IMG/VR virus record: IMGVR_UViG_3300009135_000006
Span: 1-41,944 of that record
Direction: 5' to 3' (one strand)
Length of the DNA: 41,944 bases
From: a virus
Within the stretch, counting starts at the first letter, position 1; the number at the start of each line of letters is the position of its first letter. A program made the translations under genes and the position numbers. Below the pieces are notes generated by a model. The model made no database searches and was not told the origin of the DNA. It saw nothing but the letters and a program-made list of their open reading frames with translations. Of this stretch, positions 7,670 through 16,997 are shown piece by piece.

Positions 7670-8232
7670 TAGTCTTCCACCTCTCCGGTGCGCCCGTCGA
7701 TCACTGCGTTGTCGGGCTTCGGTTGAATCAGTGACAGGATGGACGACATGACTTCCATCTTCGTCTCGTCACGCAGGCCAATCGGTGAGTCCGCCTTGCC
7801 GCTGACTTGCGTCTCACGACGGTCGGACCAGTTGTCACGCTGACGGTTGGTCAGCCACAACTTGATCGCTTGCACGTCAGGTTTGTAATGCTTGACGGTG
7901 TCGGCACGGATTACGTCTCCGTCCCACATCATTATCTTTTCTTCGTCGTGCGTGTAACCGACGGCAGTCTGGAACAGTGCATTCAAAACAGCGGCGTCGG
8001 CATCGGTGTAACCTGCTTCGACAGCTTTCTTGAAGTGTGGGTACTGTGCTTTCCAGATACCCATCTGCTTACGACTGATGTCGAACACCTCAGAGATGTC
8101 GTCCTCGTCGAAGCCGTTCATCATGATCGCACGGATCTGATCCGGGTAGTCAGGTAGGAACACACGAGCGCCAGCCTTCATCAGCTGACCATGCGTGTTT
8201 CTCGCCTTGCGATTGATTCTCTTAGCTGCCAT
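7669..8232 (-). CDS. Terminase small subunit-like DNA-binding protein
   Basis: 187 aa. Residues 30-75 form a helix-turn-helix (DQIRAIMMNGFDEDDISEVF, DISRKQMGIWKAQYPHFKKA) followed by EAGYTDADAAVLNALFQTAVGYTH and, at about 115-140, KHYKPDVQAIKLWLTNRQRDNW. That pattern matches terminase small subunits with a homeodomain-like DNA-binding region. The protein would recognise the packaging site and recruit the large terminase. Unusually, the gene lies among ejection-protein genes and not beside the large terminase at 39559-41154. It overlaps both neighbours as TAATG. Confidence 0.75.
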   Translation of the reverse strand: MAAKRINRKARNTHGQLMKAGARVFLPDYPDQIRAIMMNGFDEDDISEVFDISRKQMGIWKAQYPHFKKAVEAGYTDADAAVLNALFQTAVGYTHDEEKIMMWDGDVIRADTVKHYKPDVQAIKLWLTNRQRDNWSDRRETQVSGKADSPIGLRDETKMEVMSSILSLIQPKPDNAVIDGRTGEVED

Positions 8233-10226
8233 TACGGTTGTGGCTGTACCACCTCCTCAAGTGCTCCGGGTGGAGCTGACGGTGCGAGACCGGGACCAAC
8301 AAACGGACTTCCTGAAAGGGGCATCATAGATGCATCTTCTGGCGACCCTGCACCCCCCATCAAGTTCATTGGACTGACTGCTTCCATGGTAGCTCCAGCA
8401 ATTTGACGTAGCGCACCCATGCTACTCTGCGCTGCTGCACCTGTATCCAATCCGGGCACGCGCTCAGGAGTCAACGTGACGTTAGGCATGTCCGCTCCCT
8501 CCTGCAAGTATTGATTACCTACACCGTTCACCAGTGGTCGCAACTCATTCATGATTGCTCGCGTCAGTTCAGGGTTGCCTTTTGCGTAACGCAAACGCAG
8601 AAACAATGCACGTGCCGCTCTGCTCTGCATAGCAGCACCGACCCGACCAGTCATCGCACCTGCGATGGCACCACCCAGTACGTCGAACAGGTAGAGTGCA
8701 CTGCCTGCACCCATGGCTGCTGTCATGCCAGCACCTTCTCCAATGTTACCTGCAGCATCAGTGATGCGAATGAACTCACGTACACCGTCAACGAATGCTC
8801 GGTCCTCCACGTCAGGGAAGATGTCCCGGATAACGTGATCGTGCTCGTCCAAAAATTTCACAAGTACTTTAGGATCTGGGATCGATGCCTGAATCTTGGG
8901 CTTCCACCCTGCACGACGCATTGCATTTGTTATGAACTGCGACTGCATCAGCTGCTGACCTTCAGGCGTCAGCTTGCGAAACAGTTCTTTCGCACGTCCG
9001 GGGAAGTTTTTGTTGAGTACGATGTCAACGAGCTGCTCGTCAATCAAACTGGGATCAGCTGCAGCATCTGCAATTCTTTTCTTCACTATGTCGTCGGTGA
9101 CTTCTGCAGTCTCCTTCGCCATGGCACGTGCCAGCATGTCAGGTGTCGCTGCACCGGGTTCCGCATACTTCTGGTTCTTGCCGAACCATCTCCAGTTACG
9201 GAAGCGCTCGCCCCATGACTTGACAATCTCTTCACCGAGGTCAGTCTCGACGTCTACGCCGAATCGTTTTGCAAGCTGTGACATTGCATCTGCACGATTA
9301 GCTTTCTGTGTGATACGTGCACCTGCAGTACCGAAGACAGGGATACGCTCAGTAACTTTGAGAAAGATATTCATCGCAGGCGTGATGCGTTCCTGCAGTG
9401 CGTCGGATGTCAGAACTCTATAGCCTTGTTTCTTCGCAAAGGCCAAGGCCTGCGTGATGCTTTCCGGCATCAGAGGCATGTCCTTGAGGGGACCGAACCA
9501 CTCTTTCATCTTGGTGCCTGCACCTACCAGTCCGGGCACAATGTATTCACCTGCACCACCGAACGCAGTCGCCAGTGCAACGTCTTCCGGATCGTACTCA
9601 CCACCCGATGCTTCTTGGATATTCTCTGCAACGTGTTGTGTCAGACCTGATGTGGCTGCACCAGTTGCTGCACGCCCAGAGAGTACTTTAGGAAGTGCAG
9701 TGGCTTTTGCTGCGGGTAGGAACTGTCCAACGAGACCGATAGTCTGCAGCACATCCATGCCGCTCATGCCGGGTTTGTTGATGACAGCTTCGTAACCTGT
9801 CTTCAGGTTCTTCGCAACGGGCACACCCTCAGGTGAGACACGTACCTCGATGTGACCGGGGAACGAGTTCTCCAAGATCATGCCCAGCTCCACAGGATCT
9901 GACGTCGTCATCTGCAACCACGCCTGACCGAACTCAGTGCCCATGCGTCGTGACGCGCCCGCTAGTTTGCCCAGCGTACTGTCATCAGCTACGTCTTCAC
10001 CTTGCACACCGAAGCCCTCGATCATGCGAGAGCTGTGCGTCATCTCTGGAAGATTCTCCATGTACTCGGGAGTCAGGTTGGGGTCAACTTTGAAGCGTGC
10101 CTCTGCGGCAGTCTGACCTGCAGTGGCACCGGGCTGGTTCCACCAGTCATCTTCACTTTGAGCCAGCATTGCTGCCACTTCGTCTTCCGAAGCGACTGCA
10201 CCTTCTTCTTCCCACCATTCAGCCAT
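8232..10226 (-). CDS. Large internal virion / DNA ejection protein
   Basis: 664 aa from ATG 10226 with AGGAG upstream. It has an acidic Trp-rich N-terminus (EWWEEEGAV), a mid hydrophobic stretch near 165-190 and another at about 510-545 (AAMGAGSALYLFDVLGGAIA), then ALFLRLRYAKGNPELTRAI. Long amphipathic helices lie between. Hydrophobic patches within a long helical protein are usual for podovirus ejection proteins (functionally like T7 gp16 or P22 gp16/gp20), which form the channel for genome delivery. There is no clear muramidase motif. It is followed directly by the small terminase gene. Confidence 0.72.
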   Translation of the reverse strand: MAEWWEEEGAVASEDEVAAMLAQSEDDWWNQPGATAGQTAAEARFKVDPNLTPEYMENLPEMTHSSRMIEGFGVQGEDVADDSTLGKLAGASRRMGTEFGQAWLQMTTSDPVELGMILENSFPGHIEVRVSPEGVPVAKNLKTGYEAVINKPGMSGMDVLQTIGLVGQFLPAAKATALPKVLSGRAATGAATSGLTQHVAENIQEASGGEYDPEDVALATAFGGAGEYIVPGLVGAGTKMKEWFGPLKDMPLMPESITQALAFAKKQGYRVLTSDALQERITPAMNIFLKVTERIPVFGTAGARITQKANRADAMSQLAKRFGVDVETDLGEEIVKSWGERFRNWRWFGKNQKYAEPGAATPDMLARAMAKETAEVTDDIVKKRIADAAADPSLIDEQLVDIVLNKNFPGRAKELFRKLTPEGQQLMQSQFITNAMRRAGWKPKIQASIPDPKVLVKFLDEHDHVIRDIFPDVEDRAFVDGVREFIRITDAAGNIGEGAGMTAAMGAGSALYLFDVLGGAIAGAMTGRVGAAMQSRAARALFLRLRYAKGNPELTRAIMNELRPLVNGVGNQYLQEGADMPNVTLTPERVPGLDTGAAAQSSMGALRQIAGATMEAVSPMNLMGGAGSPEDASMMPLSGSPFVGPGLAPSAPPGALEEVVQPQP

Positions 10227-10235
10227 TACCTACTC

Positions 10236-11546
10236 CTACTTCACTGTGGTGACTGTGCCGTTAGGCAACCGCACCCATGAACCCACTGCTGGCTTCGGCA
10301 TACCTGCGACAACGTCGATAGGATTGTCCCTACTTGAACCTTTGCCGCCGCTAACCTGTGAACCCGGAGGTACCTGAGACGCTTCAGGTGCATTAGGATC
10401 GATGCCCATAGCGAGCAAGTCACGATCCTGTCCGAAGTCACGTGCTGCTTTGATACCTCGATCACGTCGCAGGTTCATCCTACGGATGCCAGTCTCAAGC
10501 AGCCTACGGTTGACGCCTTCCGGTTTCGATAATGCCGTCTCCAAACTCTCCATGAACTTACGCTCGCCCTCGGAGATCTGACCGGGGAAATGTTTCAGCC
10601 CATCGAGAACTTGTCGGCCCAGTAAGTTACGCAACTCACCAAGATCCGAAACGGTTTCGCCGCTGTCACCCAGCCACTCAGACATGTGCTGCATGAGATT
10701 AACCCAACCACCTGTACCGGGTCCTCCTTCTCCAACACGATCAAGCAGGTAGAGTGCACGTTCGAACGGTTGGATGAGATCATGCGCCTCACGACCCATC
10801 ACGATGTCGTCGTTCGCACGATCTACTGCGCCCTTCGTAATGCCCGTGATCATTTCCAGTTGACCTCGACGCTCAACGTCGAGTGCGTGCATGGCACGTG
10901 GGATGCTACCGTCTGCGCCCCTTTCCTCCAGCCACTCAATGTCCATACCACCTGTGGTGCCATCCTCATTAATTTTGTCGGGATCCCACACTGCTTGACC
11001 ACGTGCAAGCCAATCCGGATTCTCCGGGTGAGTGTAGAGAGCGGGTGCACCGGTAGGTCTGCGAGTGCCGTACTCACCTGTTCGTTGTTTCTCCAACGCT
11101 CGTGCACGCATCAGGTCATCCAGATACTGTGATTCGATGATTCCTTCTTGCGCCAACATGTTAGCTTCTTCACTGATATAGAACTCGTCAGCCTCGCGAG
11201 CAGACTGCACCTCACCACGCAATGCACCTGCAGCCATGCCGATGTTTTCACCGAACGCTCCGGTACGTGTCGGCGCAAGCATACCTTCCGCCAGTGCAAG
11301 CCACCGTGCAGTTTCATCATCTTGCTCACGTTTCTTTCTACGCTCAGCGAGTGCCTGTTGACCTGCACGCAGTCGTTGGATTGCAGCTTCCCGGTTCATG
11401 CGAGCCAACTCTTGAATGCCACCCGGAGGTGGATCCGTAGCAGTGATCGACATGGGTGCCAGATCCAGAGTATCAGTCTCCATAACCTCTTCCAGAGGAT
11501 CAGGAACCGCTACCTCAGCTAGTCCACCTTCTTGAAATCTCTGCAT
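10236..11546 (-). CDS. Predicted internal virion protein (N-terminal EGG motif)
   Basis: 436 aa, mainly helical and charged (RLRAGQQALAERRKKREQDD, and EADEFYISEEANMLAQEGI), with a region around 205-330 that looks like a globular helical domain. The protein begins MQRFQEGGLAEV, so the double-glycine motif occupies the extreme N-terminus. The C-terminus (VGSWVRLPNGTVTTVK) is a short beta hairpin of the kind that caps some phage virion proteins. It lies 3 bases after the previous gene. The ejection-complex role is inferred from position in the block. Confidence 0.68.
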   Translation of the reverse strand: MQRFQEGGLAEVAVPDPLEEVMETDTLDLAPMSITATDPPPGGIQELARMNREAAIQRLRAGQQALAERRKKREQDDETARWLALAEGMLAPTRTGAFGENIGMAAGALRGEVQSAREADEFYISEEANMLAQEGIIESQYLDDLMRARALEKQRTGEYGTRRPTGAPALYTHPENPDWLARGQAVWDPDKINEDGTTGGMDIEWLEERGADGSIPRAMHALDVERRGQLEMITGITKGAVDRANDDIVMGREAHDLIQPFERALYLLDRVGEGGPGTGGWVNLMQHMSEWLGDSGETVSDLGELRNLLGRQVLDGLKHFPGQISEGERKFMESLETALSKPEGVNRRLLETGIRRMNLRRDRGIKAARDFGQDRDLLAMGIDPNAPEASQVPPGSQVSGGKGSSRDNPIDVVAGMPKPAVGSWVRLPNGTVTTVK

Positions 11547-11549
11547 AAC

Positions 11550-12863
11550 TCAGTCCTGTTTCTCGTCTCGCCAATTTTTCTGACGACCCGTCGATTCGCT
11601 GTTGTTCACAAGCAGCTTGCCTCGACTTACTCCGACACTGTCGCCGACATCAGGGTAGCCCCACTTGCCCATCCACCTATTGAAGCTCGGAAATCTATTA
11701 GCAATCCCTGATCGGATACGGTCGAGTACCTGTCCTCCGAAGGCGTACTGTGCAAGCCCGCCCTCAGCGTATCCTTTTGGGGACGCATACCCACCCTCCG
11801 CATAGTTACTTACGTCTTCGTAATCACCTTCAATGTAACCACCTTCCGCTGTCTCCCGTGGATTCATTCCACGAAACACACCGTAGGCACCGACAATCTG
11901 CGACAACGGTGACGGCTGGTATACAGCCGCTGGTCCAACGTCTGTGCGGCTGACCATCCTGTCCATCGGCAGACCACGAACGATGTTGCTCATGAATCCG
12001 AGTCGGTCGAACGGCAGGTTGCGCTGTTCGAGGAAGTCTTGGTACGCCAGATCCAGACTGCGTTGATCCAGTGCTTGTCGCTGCGCACCGATGCCTTCCA
12101 TCGCTGCAGCATCTGTGAGACCCATGCGTTGAGCTTCTGAACCCAGCATGCCAAGACCTTCGGCACCTCGGTACATGCTCGCTGCACCAGCTTCTTCGAG
12201 AGCACCGACGATGCGAGCCATCTCGGCCTGTCGTGTCTGGTCCCCTGCAAAAATGTCTGCGCCTTGACCGTACGCTCCATGAAGTGCTTCGAGCCGCTGG
12301 GCTTCGAGGCCTTCCTGAATGTCGCGTGCACCACTGGTAGCAATGTCTTGCATCGAGCCAGTGCCTCCACGGGAGCCATACTGACCTGCGCCACCAAACA
12401 TCCCAGAAATTCTGGGCATAAATTCTTCTTCCAGTGTCCGGGTAGCCAGCGCTTCCTGTCGGTCGAGTACGTTCCCGATGTAAGGGCTCATGTACTCACC
12501 GGCTACGCCTTCGTCGGTCCACTGTCGTGACCCTGCTTGGACGAAGGGAGATGCTGCGCGTCCAATGTTCGCAGCGCGACTGAGACCACCACCGTAACCA
12601 GCAGCTGCCCCTTCGAGGTACGGCATGTACGAACCCATCTGTGCTTCGGTCATGCCGAACGCAGCCTGCTGCTCGGGCGTGAAGCCAGCAACTCTTGGAC
12701 CACCGTATGGAATGTACGGCTCCGCTGCTGCTGCATTCGCTCGTGCGATCAGTCCCTGTGTGTAGTCCGACATCCACTTGGGGATGTTCTCCACCGTCTG
12801 TCCGTAAGTAGTGACAGATGCGGGGGGCTTACCCTCAAATAGGAAGTCTGTATTGCTAGGCAT
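11550..12863 (-). CDS. Predicted internal virion protein with clustered EGG motifs
   Basis: 437 aa, TAATG-coupled to the previous gene. The N-terminal part (PYIPYGGPRVAGFTPEQQAA) resembles a phage virion family with a PY-GGP-R-VAGFTP-Q motif. The middle (residues 90-290) is Ala/Gly/Gln-rich helical repeats. Residues 339-379 hold four double-glycine motifs in 41 residues: AEGGYI, YAEGGYA, YAEGGLA and YAFGGQV. The C-terminus is basic with Trp. No enzyme motif was found, and the function is inferred only from its ejection-block setting. Confidence 0.7.
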   Translation of the reverse strand: MPSNTDFLFEGKPPASVTTYGQTVENIPKWMSDYTQGLIARANAAAAEPYIPYGGPRVAGFTPEQQAAFGMTEAQMGSYMPYLEGAAAGYGGGLSRAANIGRAASPFVQAGSRQWTDEGVAGEYMSPYIGNVLDRQEALATRTLEEEFMPRISGMFGGAGQYGSRGGTGSMQDIATSGARDIQEGLEAQRLEALHGAYGQGADIFAGDQTRQAEMARIVGALEEAGAASMYRGAEGLGMLGSEAQRMGLTDAAAMEGIGAQRQALDQRSLDLAYQDFLEQRNLPFDRLGFMSNIVRGLPMDRMVSRTDVGPAAVYQPSPLSQIVGAYGVFRGMNPRETAEGGYIEGDYEDVSNYAEGGYASPKGYAEGGLAQYAFGGQVLDRIRSGIANRFPSFNRWMGKWGYPDVGDSVGVSRGKLLVNNSESTGRQKNWRDEKQD

Positions 12864-14797
12864 TACGCTCTCCCTGCCGCTGCTCTGAGCCTCGGCATGT
12901 AACTCTCAGGCGACTTGGCCTTATGGCTGAAGCCACCCTTGCTCAAGTTCTTCGCCTTGTGTCTGCGCATGTTCTGACGCATCTCATCCAACCGTTCCGC
13001 TCCCGCTTTACCGGATCCGTCACCCAAGAGTGCCACTGTTTCAGCGTCTATGACGTACTCACCGTCGCTCAGTCGCGCCGGGATGTCGTCGGACCTACCT
13101 GTGCCCGGTCCCTGTGTGAAGCCGCCAGAAGCGCTCACGTTGGGGCTGATGCGAGGTACGTCGGCGTTCTGCTCGAAGAAATTAGCTCCTCCCATGGCGA
13201 AGCCTGTGCCTTGCCCAAGCTGTTGCGGAGGTTCCCACGTGCGAGTTGCGGTGTTGATTGTATAGCCAGCTGCCTGCAGCTGCCCTTCTGAACCGGGGAA
13301 CAGACCCACTGGAACCGGCTGACCAGCTGCGATCATGCCTGCCACTCCAGCAGTCCCACCTAGTCCACCGGCTGGTCCCACAGTTGGCGTACCCACCTCT
13401 CCGGCGAAAGGATCTGGTGTGATGAACAGACTCTCAGCAGATTGAGGTGCACCTCTCTGCCCGTAGGACCAGTACTGACTGGGATCCGTAGGTCCAATGA
13501 ACTGACGTTGGCTCTCGTAAACAGGCAACCGCTCCAGCATGTGCGGTGGGATCGGAGGCGGCTCGCCTTCTTCGTACTCACCACCACCCAGTGCGCCCAT
13601 GCCTGCCATCAGTGGCAGTCCGTACTTCATGAGCATGTCTTCCTGTCCACCTGTAGCAGGTGCAGGAGCAGACGTAGTCGCTGGTGCTGCAGCAGCCTCG
13701 GCAGCTCCCGGAGGAGTAGCCCCATACCCAGAAACCTCAGCGAATGGATCCGGAGGTGCCAGCGCTGGATCTACCGGACTCATCAGCGGATCGATAGGTG
13801 GTTGCTTCGCACCTCCACCGAGGGTGATCAGATCTTGCGGGGGTTCAGCTACTGGCGACATTGAACCAGCTTCGACTGGTGCACGCGCCAAGATGCCACC
13901 GGCACCCGGATCTTCGAGGCCGAAGACGTTCTGTCCCTTCTCAACGATGCCTTCCATCGTGGGCTGCATCATCTGAGTGAGCGCGCCTGACATGGCACCG
14001 GAAGCGAAGTCACCACCGGTCAGTTCAGCACCGGCACCGCTCGCCAGACTGGATCCGACGATGGCTGCAGTACTGTCGGACAGACCCGGAGCAATATCTT
14101 TCACGAAGCCGCCTGCCACGTCGCCCAGACCTCCAGAGATAGCACCAGTCATTGCGCCCTGCATGAAGTCACCACCTCCAGCTGCGGACATGCCGCCCCG
14201 GAGCAGTGCGTTACCTACAATACTTGCCCCGGCTCCTGACACACCCGGTATCAGGTTGCCGACCCACGCACCCAGTCCGGGTGCAAAAATGCTCAGTGCA
14301 ATTGGAGCAACGACTTGGAAGATCTTGGAACTGAAGACTTTCTTCACTGCCTTCTTCACCTTCTTCCAGATCTTGGAGAAGAATCCGTACTCGGGCATAC
14401 CGGTGTTCGGGTTGATGTCGGCCTTGCCCCACATTCCTTCGAGAATTCCCAGCTCTTCTGGCGTCATGTGCACCATCATCGAGTCACCACCACGCCCACC
14501 TCGGCGTGTCGTCTCCGCAGCTTGCGCCAGACCCCCTTCGGCCTTATCGACGTAGCCACCGATTTCGTAAAGCTTCACCTGCTTGGTCTCTTCTGGCTTG
14601 ACGCCAGCTTTCTTCAGCAGTTCACCTGCAGCGAATGAGTACAGCAACTCGGGACCACCGGGTACGGACTCGATCAGCTCCGCAGCATCAACAACCTCTT
14701 GGTCGCCACCCTGCTCAACCAGCATGGATGCGAGGCCTCGTCTTGCACGGATGCCTTCAGCAGCTGTCGGTCCTCTGGAAGTATTTTGTTTAGCCAT
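12863..14797 (-). CDS. Internal virion / ejection protein with conserved C-terminal domain
   Basis: 644 aa. Residues 77-92 contain EIGGYV and KAEGGLAQ. Residues 135-160 are Lys-rich amphipathic (KIWKKVKKAVKKVFSSKIFQ), followed by a long Gly/Ala hydrophobic region to about 270 with two similar units (GDFMQGAMTGAISGG and GDFASGAMSGALTQM), well suited to membrane insertion. Residues 340-400 are Pro/Ala linkers. The C-terminus has a domain common in podovirus virion proteins: RSDDIPARLSDGEYVIDAET, then ALLGDGS and AGAERLDEMR. This supports a virion protein delivered with the DNA. Confidence 0.78.
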   Translation of the reverse strand: MAKQNTSRGPTAAEGIRARRGLASMLVEQGGDQEVVDAAELIESVPGGPELLYSFAAGELLKKAGVKPEETKQVKLYEIGGYVDKAEGGLAQAAETTRRGGRGGDSMMVHMTPEELGILEGMWGKADINPNTGMPEYGFFSKIWKKVKKAVKKVFSSKIFQVVAPIALSIFAPGLGAWVGNLIPGVSGAGASIVGNALLRGGMSAAGGGDFMQGAMTGAISGGLGDVAGGFVKDIAPGLSDSTAAIVGSSLASGAGAELTGGDFASGAMSGALTQMMQPTMEGIVEKGQNVFGLEDPGAGGILARAPVEAGSMSPVAEPPQDLITLGGGAKQPPIDPLMSPVDPALAPPDPFAEVSGYGATPPGAAEAAAAPATTSAPAPATGGQEDMLMKYGLPLMAGMGALGGGEYEEGEPPPIPPHMLERLPVYESQRQFIGPTDPSQYWSYGQRGAPQSAESLFITPDPFAGEVGTPTVGPAGGLGGTAGVAGMIAAGQPVPVGLFPGSEGQLQAAGYTINTATRTWEPPQQLGQGTGFAMGGANFFEQNADVPRISPNVSASGGFTQGPGTGRSDDIPARLSDGEYVIDAETVALLGDGSGKAGAERLDEMRQNMRRHKAKNLSKGGFSHKAKSPESYMPRLRAAAGRA

Positions 14798-14801
14798 CGC
14801 T

Positions 14802-15071
14802 CTATCCCATAAAATTTGATGTTGAGAACATTCTCATTGCCCAATCTTTCCAGTTGTCGTAGTCCATGGGGTCAGGCACATCTTGCCCCAGTGCATCGAC
14901 ACCCCCAAACACACCCATAGCCCAGCCCTGCCACTGGGATGGATCGTCGAGCCGTTCGTAGTTGGCATCCGATCCGCTTATCTCATCGGAGAAGAAACCC
15001 AGCTCGCCAGTCATGCGGTCAGCCCACTGGATCACCTCGTTGTCAGCAAAGCCTCGGGGATCAATGATCAT
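14802..15071 (-). CDS. Small hypothetical virion-operon protein
   Basis: 89 aa, ATGA-coupled to the tail-hub gene. Acidic and Trp/Met-rich, with two similar units: DDPSQWQGWAMGVF near residue 42 and MDYDNWKDWAMRMF near residue 69. This internal similarity suggests a duplicated helical element. No family was recognised. Tight coupling between a tail-hub gene and an ejection gene makes a structural or assembly role likely but unproven. Confidence 0.66.
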   Translation of the reverse strand: MIIDPRGFADNEVIQWADRMTGELGFFSDEISGSDANYERLDDPSQWQGWAMGVFGGVDALGQDVPDPMDYDNWKDWAMRMFSTSNFMG

Positions 15072-16612
15072 GACTCGATCCTTCCGTCTGCCGGTTCGAT
15101 GTGGGCATACGTCTTGCCCATTTCGTAGTTGCCTCCGCCGATGTTCGACTCGAATTTGAAGCTCATCAGCCGACGGATGTCCTTAAATTTAACAGTTTCT
15201 TCGTCACTACTCGAAGGCGTCTCGAATATGGTCTCTGGATCTGAGGTAACGACGTCGGCTTTGGCATTCGCACGACCCTTCACCTCTACCGTCATGTCAC
15301 CTGACTGAACGAAGTCAGGTTCAATGCGTGCAACGCGCAGTGACTTGTCAGCTACCTGCTGATCAAGCAAGGAGAACTCATGCGTCTCGAAGCTCGAACG
15401 GATGGCACTGATGTTACTCAGGCGGATCTTGTCGAACGCTGTCTCGTGCTGCCAGAGTGTACGACCGTTTGCCGTCTCGAAGTTGTCCACCATGAAGGGA
15501 CGTTGGTACACGTCGGCGTAGATGCCAGCAGTGCGTCCCTGATTAGCGTCGTCGTGATCAGGCAACGGAGTGTCGAACCAGTACCCTTCGCGCACGTTGT
15601 AAACGATTGCGTGTGTGCACTCCGTAGCAGTGCCACGTGGGTAGCACCACCACAGCTCACCGTAACGCGGGATCTTAAAGCCGAAACATTTCTGACGTGC
15701 GTTGAAGTTGATGTTGTCGAAGAACCAATTCTGATTCATGTTGTTGGGGATCTCACGTACGACACCGTTGAACATGTACCACCGATCCACACCGGGCCAG
15801 TAGTAGATGCCGTCCATCTCGATCACGCCCTGCGAACTCATGATGGTTATGCCACGAGCAATGATGTCGTACGCGAAGGGAGGGGTAGCACCCGGAGCAA
15901 AGGTCGCACGAATTAAAATGTCGAGACCCCAGAATAGTGCAGCAGGACCCTGACCAGCACCGCGAAGAGGCATCCCCTTCACGATCTTTTGCGTACCAAT
16001 GTTGATAGCGACTGGATCCATGGTTAAGTTGTTCGCTTGCGACTGCACGATGAGTCCTTCGCTGCCATAGGTCCAGATATAAACACCACTCACTACGCAA
16101 CCACCACTGGTTGCTTCTGAACCGTTCCAAAGAGCAGATAGACCAGTCGTGTTAAGTATGCCTGTCGCTTCGATGGATTCGATGTACAGCGTACCGTTGA
16201 TGGAGTTGTCGATGTTCGTTGCGTTCTCTGCAACGTGCGCCACGATCACATGGTTACCGGTGCCGCCAGTGTCAGCGAAGACATCGAACTGCCACAGGTT
16301 ATTGAGATCTGCATTGAAACCTGCAGGCGTGCGATCACTGAACAGGTTGAGCGAACCGTTCGAGACTTGGTACTGGCCGATGGTGTTCGGGTGACCGAGG
16401 TGCAAGTACTGAATGTCATCACTGGAATACGAGTGTATGCCGCGAGTGACTTCAGGCACCGTGTCAGTGACCTGCTGATAGCCACCAATCTTTTTCGGTT
16501 TCCCACGCTGGAACCTGCACCACTCACCATCGAGGTAGTGTTCGCTATCAAAACGCGTCCCGTCTCGTTTGATGCCGGGAGCGGACGCTAACAATGCAGG
16601 TTGTTCAGCCAA
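15068..16612 (-). CDS. Tail hub / packaged-DNA stabilisation protein (P22 gp10-like)
   Basis: 514 aa. The N-terminus (APGIKRDGTRFDSEHYLDGE, WCRFQRGKPKKIGGY) and the middle region (IYYWPGVDRWYMFNGVVREI, PNNMNQNWFFDNINFNARQK, GELWWCYPRGT) match the beta-propeller tail hub family typified by P22 gp10 and nozzle proteins of short-tailed phages, which plug the portal channel and retain packaged DNA. The start is TTG at 16612 with AAAGGA upstream; it fits the usual distance to PGIKRDG and overlaps the previous gene by 8 bases. Confidence 0.82.
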   Translation of the reverse strand: MAEQPALLASAPGIKRDGTRFDSEHYLDGEWCRFQRGKPKKIGGYQQVTDTVPEVTRGIHSYSSDDIQYLHLGHPNTIGQYQVSNGSLNLFSDRTPAGFNADLNNLWQFDVFADTGGTGNHVIVAHVAENATNIDNSINGTLYIESIEATGILNTTGLSALWNGSEATSGGCVVSGVYIWTYGSEGLIVQSQANNLTMDPVAINIGTQKIVKGMPLRGAGQGPAALFWGLDILIRATFAPGATPPFAYDIIARGITIMSSQGVIEMDGIYYWPGVDRWYMFNGVVREIPNNMNQNWFFDNINFNARQKCFGFKIPRYGELWWCYPRGTATECTHAIVYNVREGYWFDTPLPDHDDANQGRTAGIYADVYQRPFMVDNFETANGRTLWQHETAFDKIRLSNISAIRSSFETHEFSLLDQQVADKSLRVARIEPDFVQSGDMTVEVKGRANAKADVVTSDPETIFETPSSSDEETVKFKDIRRLMSFKFESNIGGGNYEMGKTYAHIEPADGRIES

Positions 16613-16997
16613 AATCGAAGTCCTTTGGATCTACAGGTTTGATGTGATTCCCGTCCGTAATCGGCAGCTTGCACGTGTCACATACAAACGGCTGCTCAGG
16701 GTGGGGGTTGTGATTGTCCAGTAGCTTGGCGTGGTTAGCGTTGATGACCTCGTTGTCGTCAGGCCAGTGATCGTAGAACAATGCAATCAGACCACAGCCT
16801 TCCGGGCCGACGTGGACCATGGGGATCATGTCCTTGATGTGCATGTGCGTGAAGCCATCGTCACTGAACTCATAGTGCGGACGAATGACGACGTCATCGC
16901 TGAGCAAGATTTTGTGATCATCAAGACAGCGCTCCATCGTCTCACGCTGCAGTGGCGTGTAGCCCTTGGGTATCCGATGTAGATCCAGAAAAACCAT
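16605..16997 (-). CDS. Hypothetical protein with C-terminal CxxC
   Basis: 130 aa from ATG 16997, which overlaps the stop of the fibre gene (TAATG); a GTG 11 codons upstream lacks a ribosome site. Residues 1-60 are mixed alpha/beta with several His (PHYEFSDDGFTHMHIKDMIP). The C-terminus has VCDTCKLPITDGNH, half of a possible zinc knuckle. The protein lies between a fibre-type gene and the tail hub. No family was recognised. Confidence 0.68.
   Translation of the reverse strand: MVFLDLHRIPKGYTPLQRETMERCLDDHKILLSDDVVIRPHYEFSDDGFTHMHIKDMIPMVHVGPEGCGLIALFYDHWPDDNEVINANHAKLLDNHNPHPEQPFVCDTCKLPITDGNHIKPVDPKDFDFG

Noticed and set aside
8511-9218. 235-codon plus-strand frame rich in Cys, His and Ser.
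   Set aside because: Antisense to a well-supported virion gene; composition is typical of a shadow frame and there is no start signal.
13977-14555. Long open frame on the plus strand opposite the ejection protein (192 codons, Pro/Ala/Ser-rich).
   Set aside because: It mirrors Gly/Ala-rich codons of the real minus-strand gene, lacks a ribosome site and has low-complexity composition.
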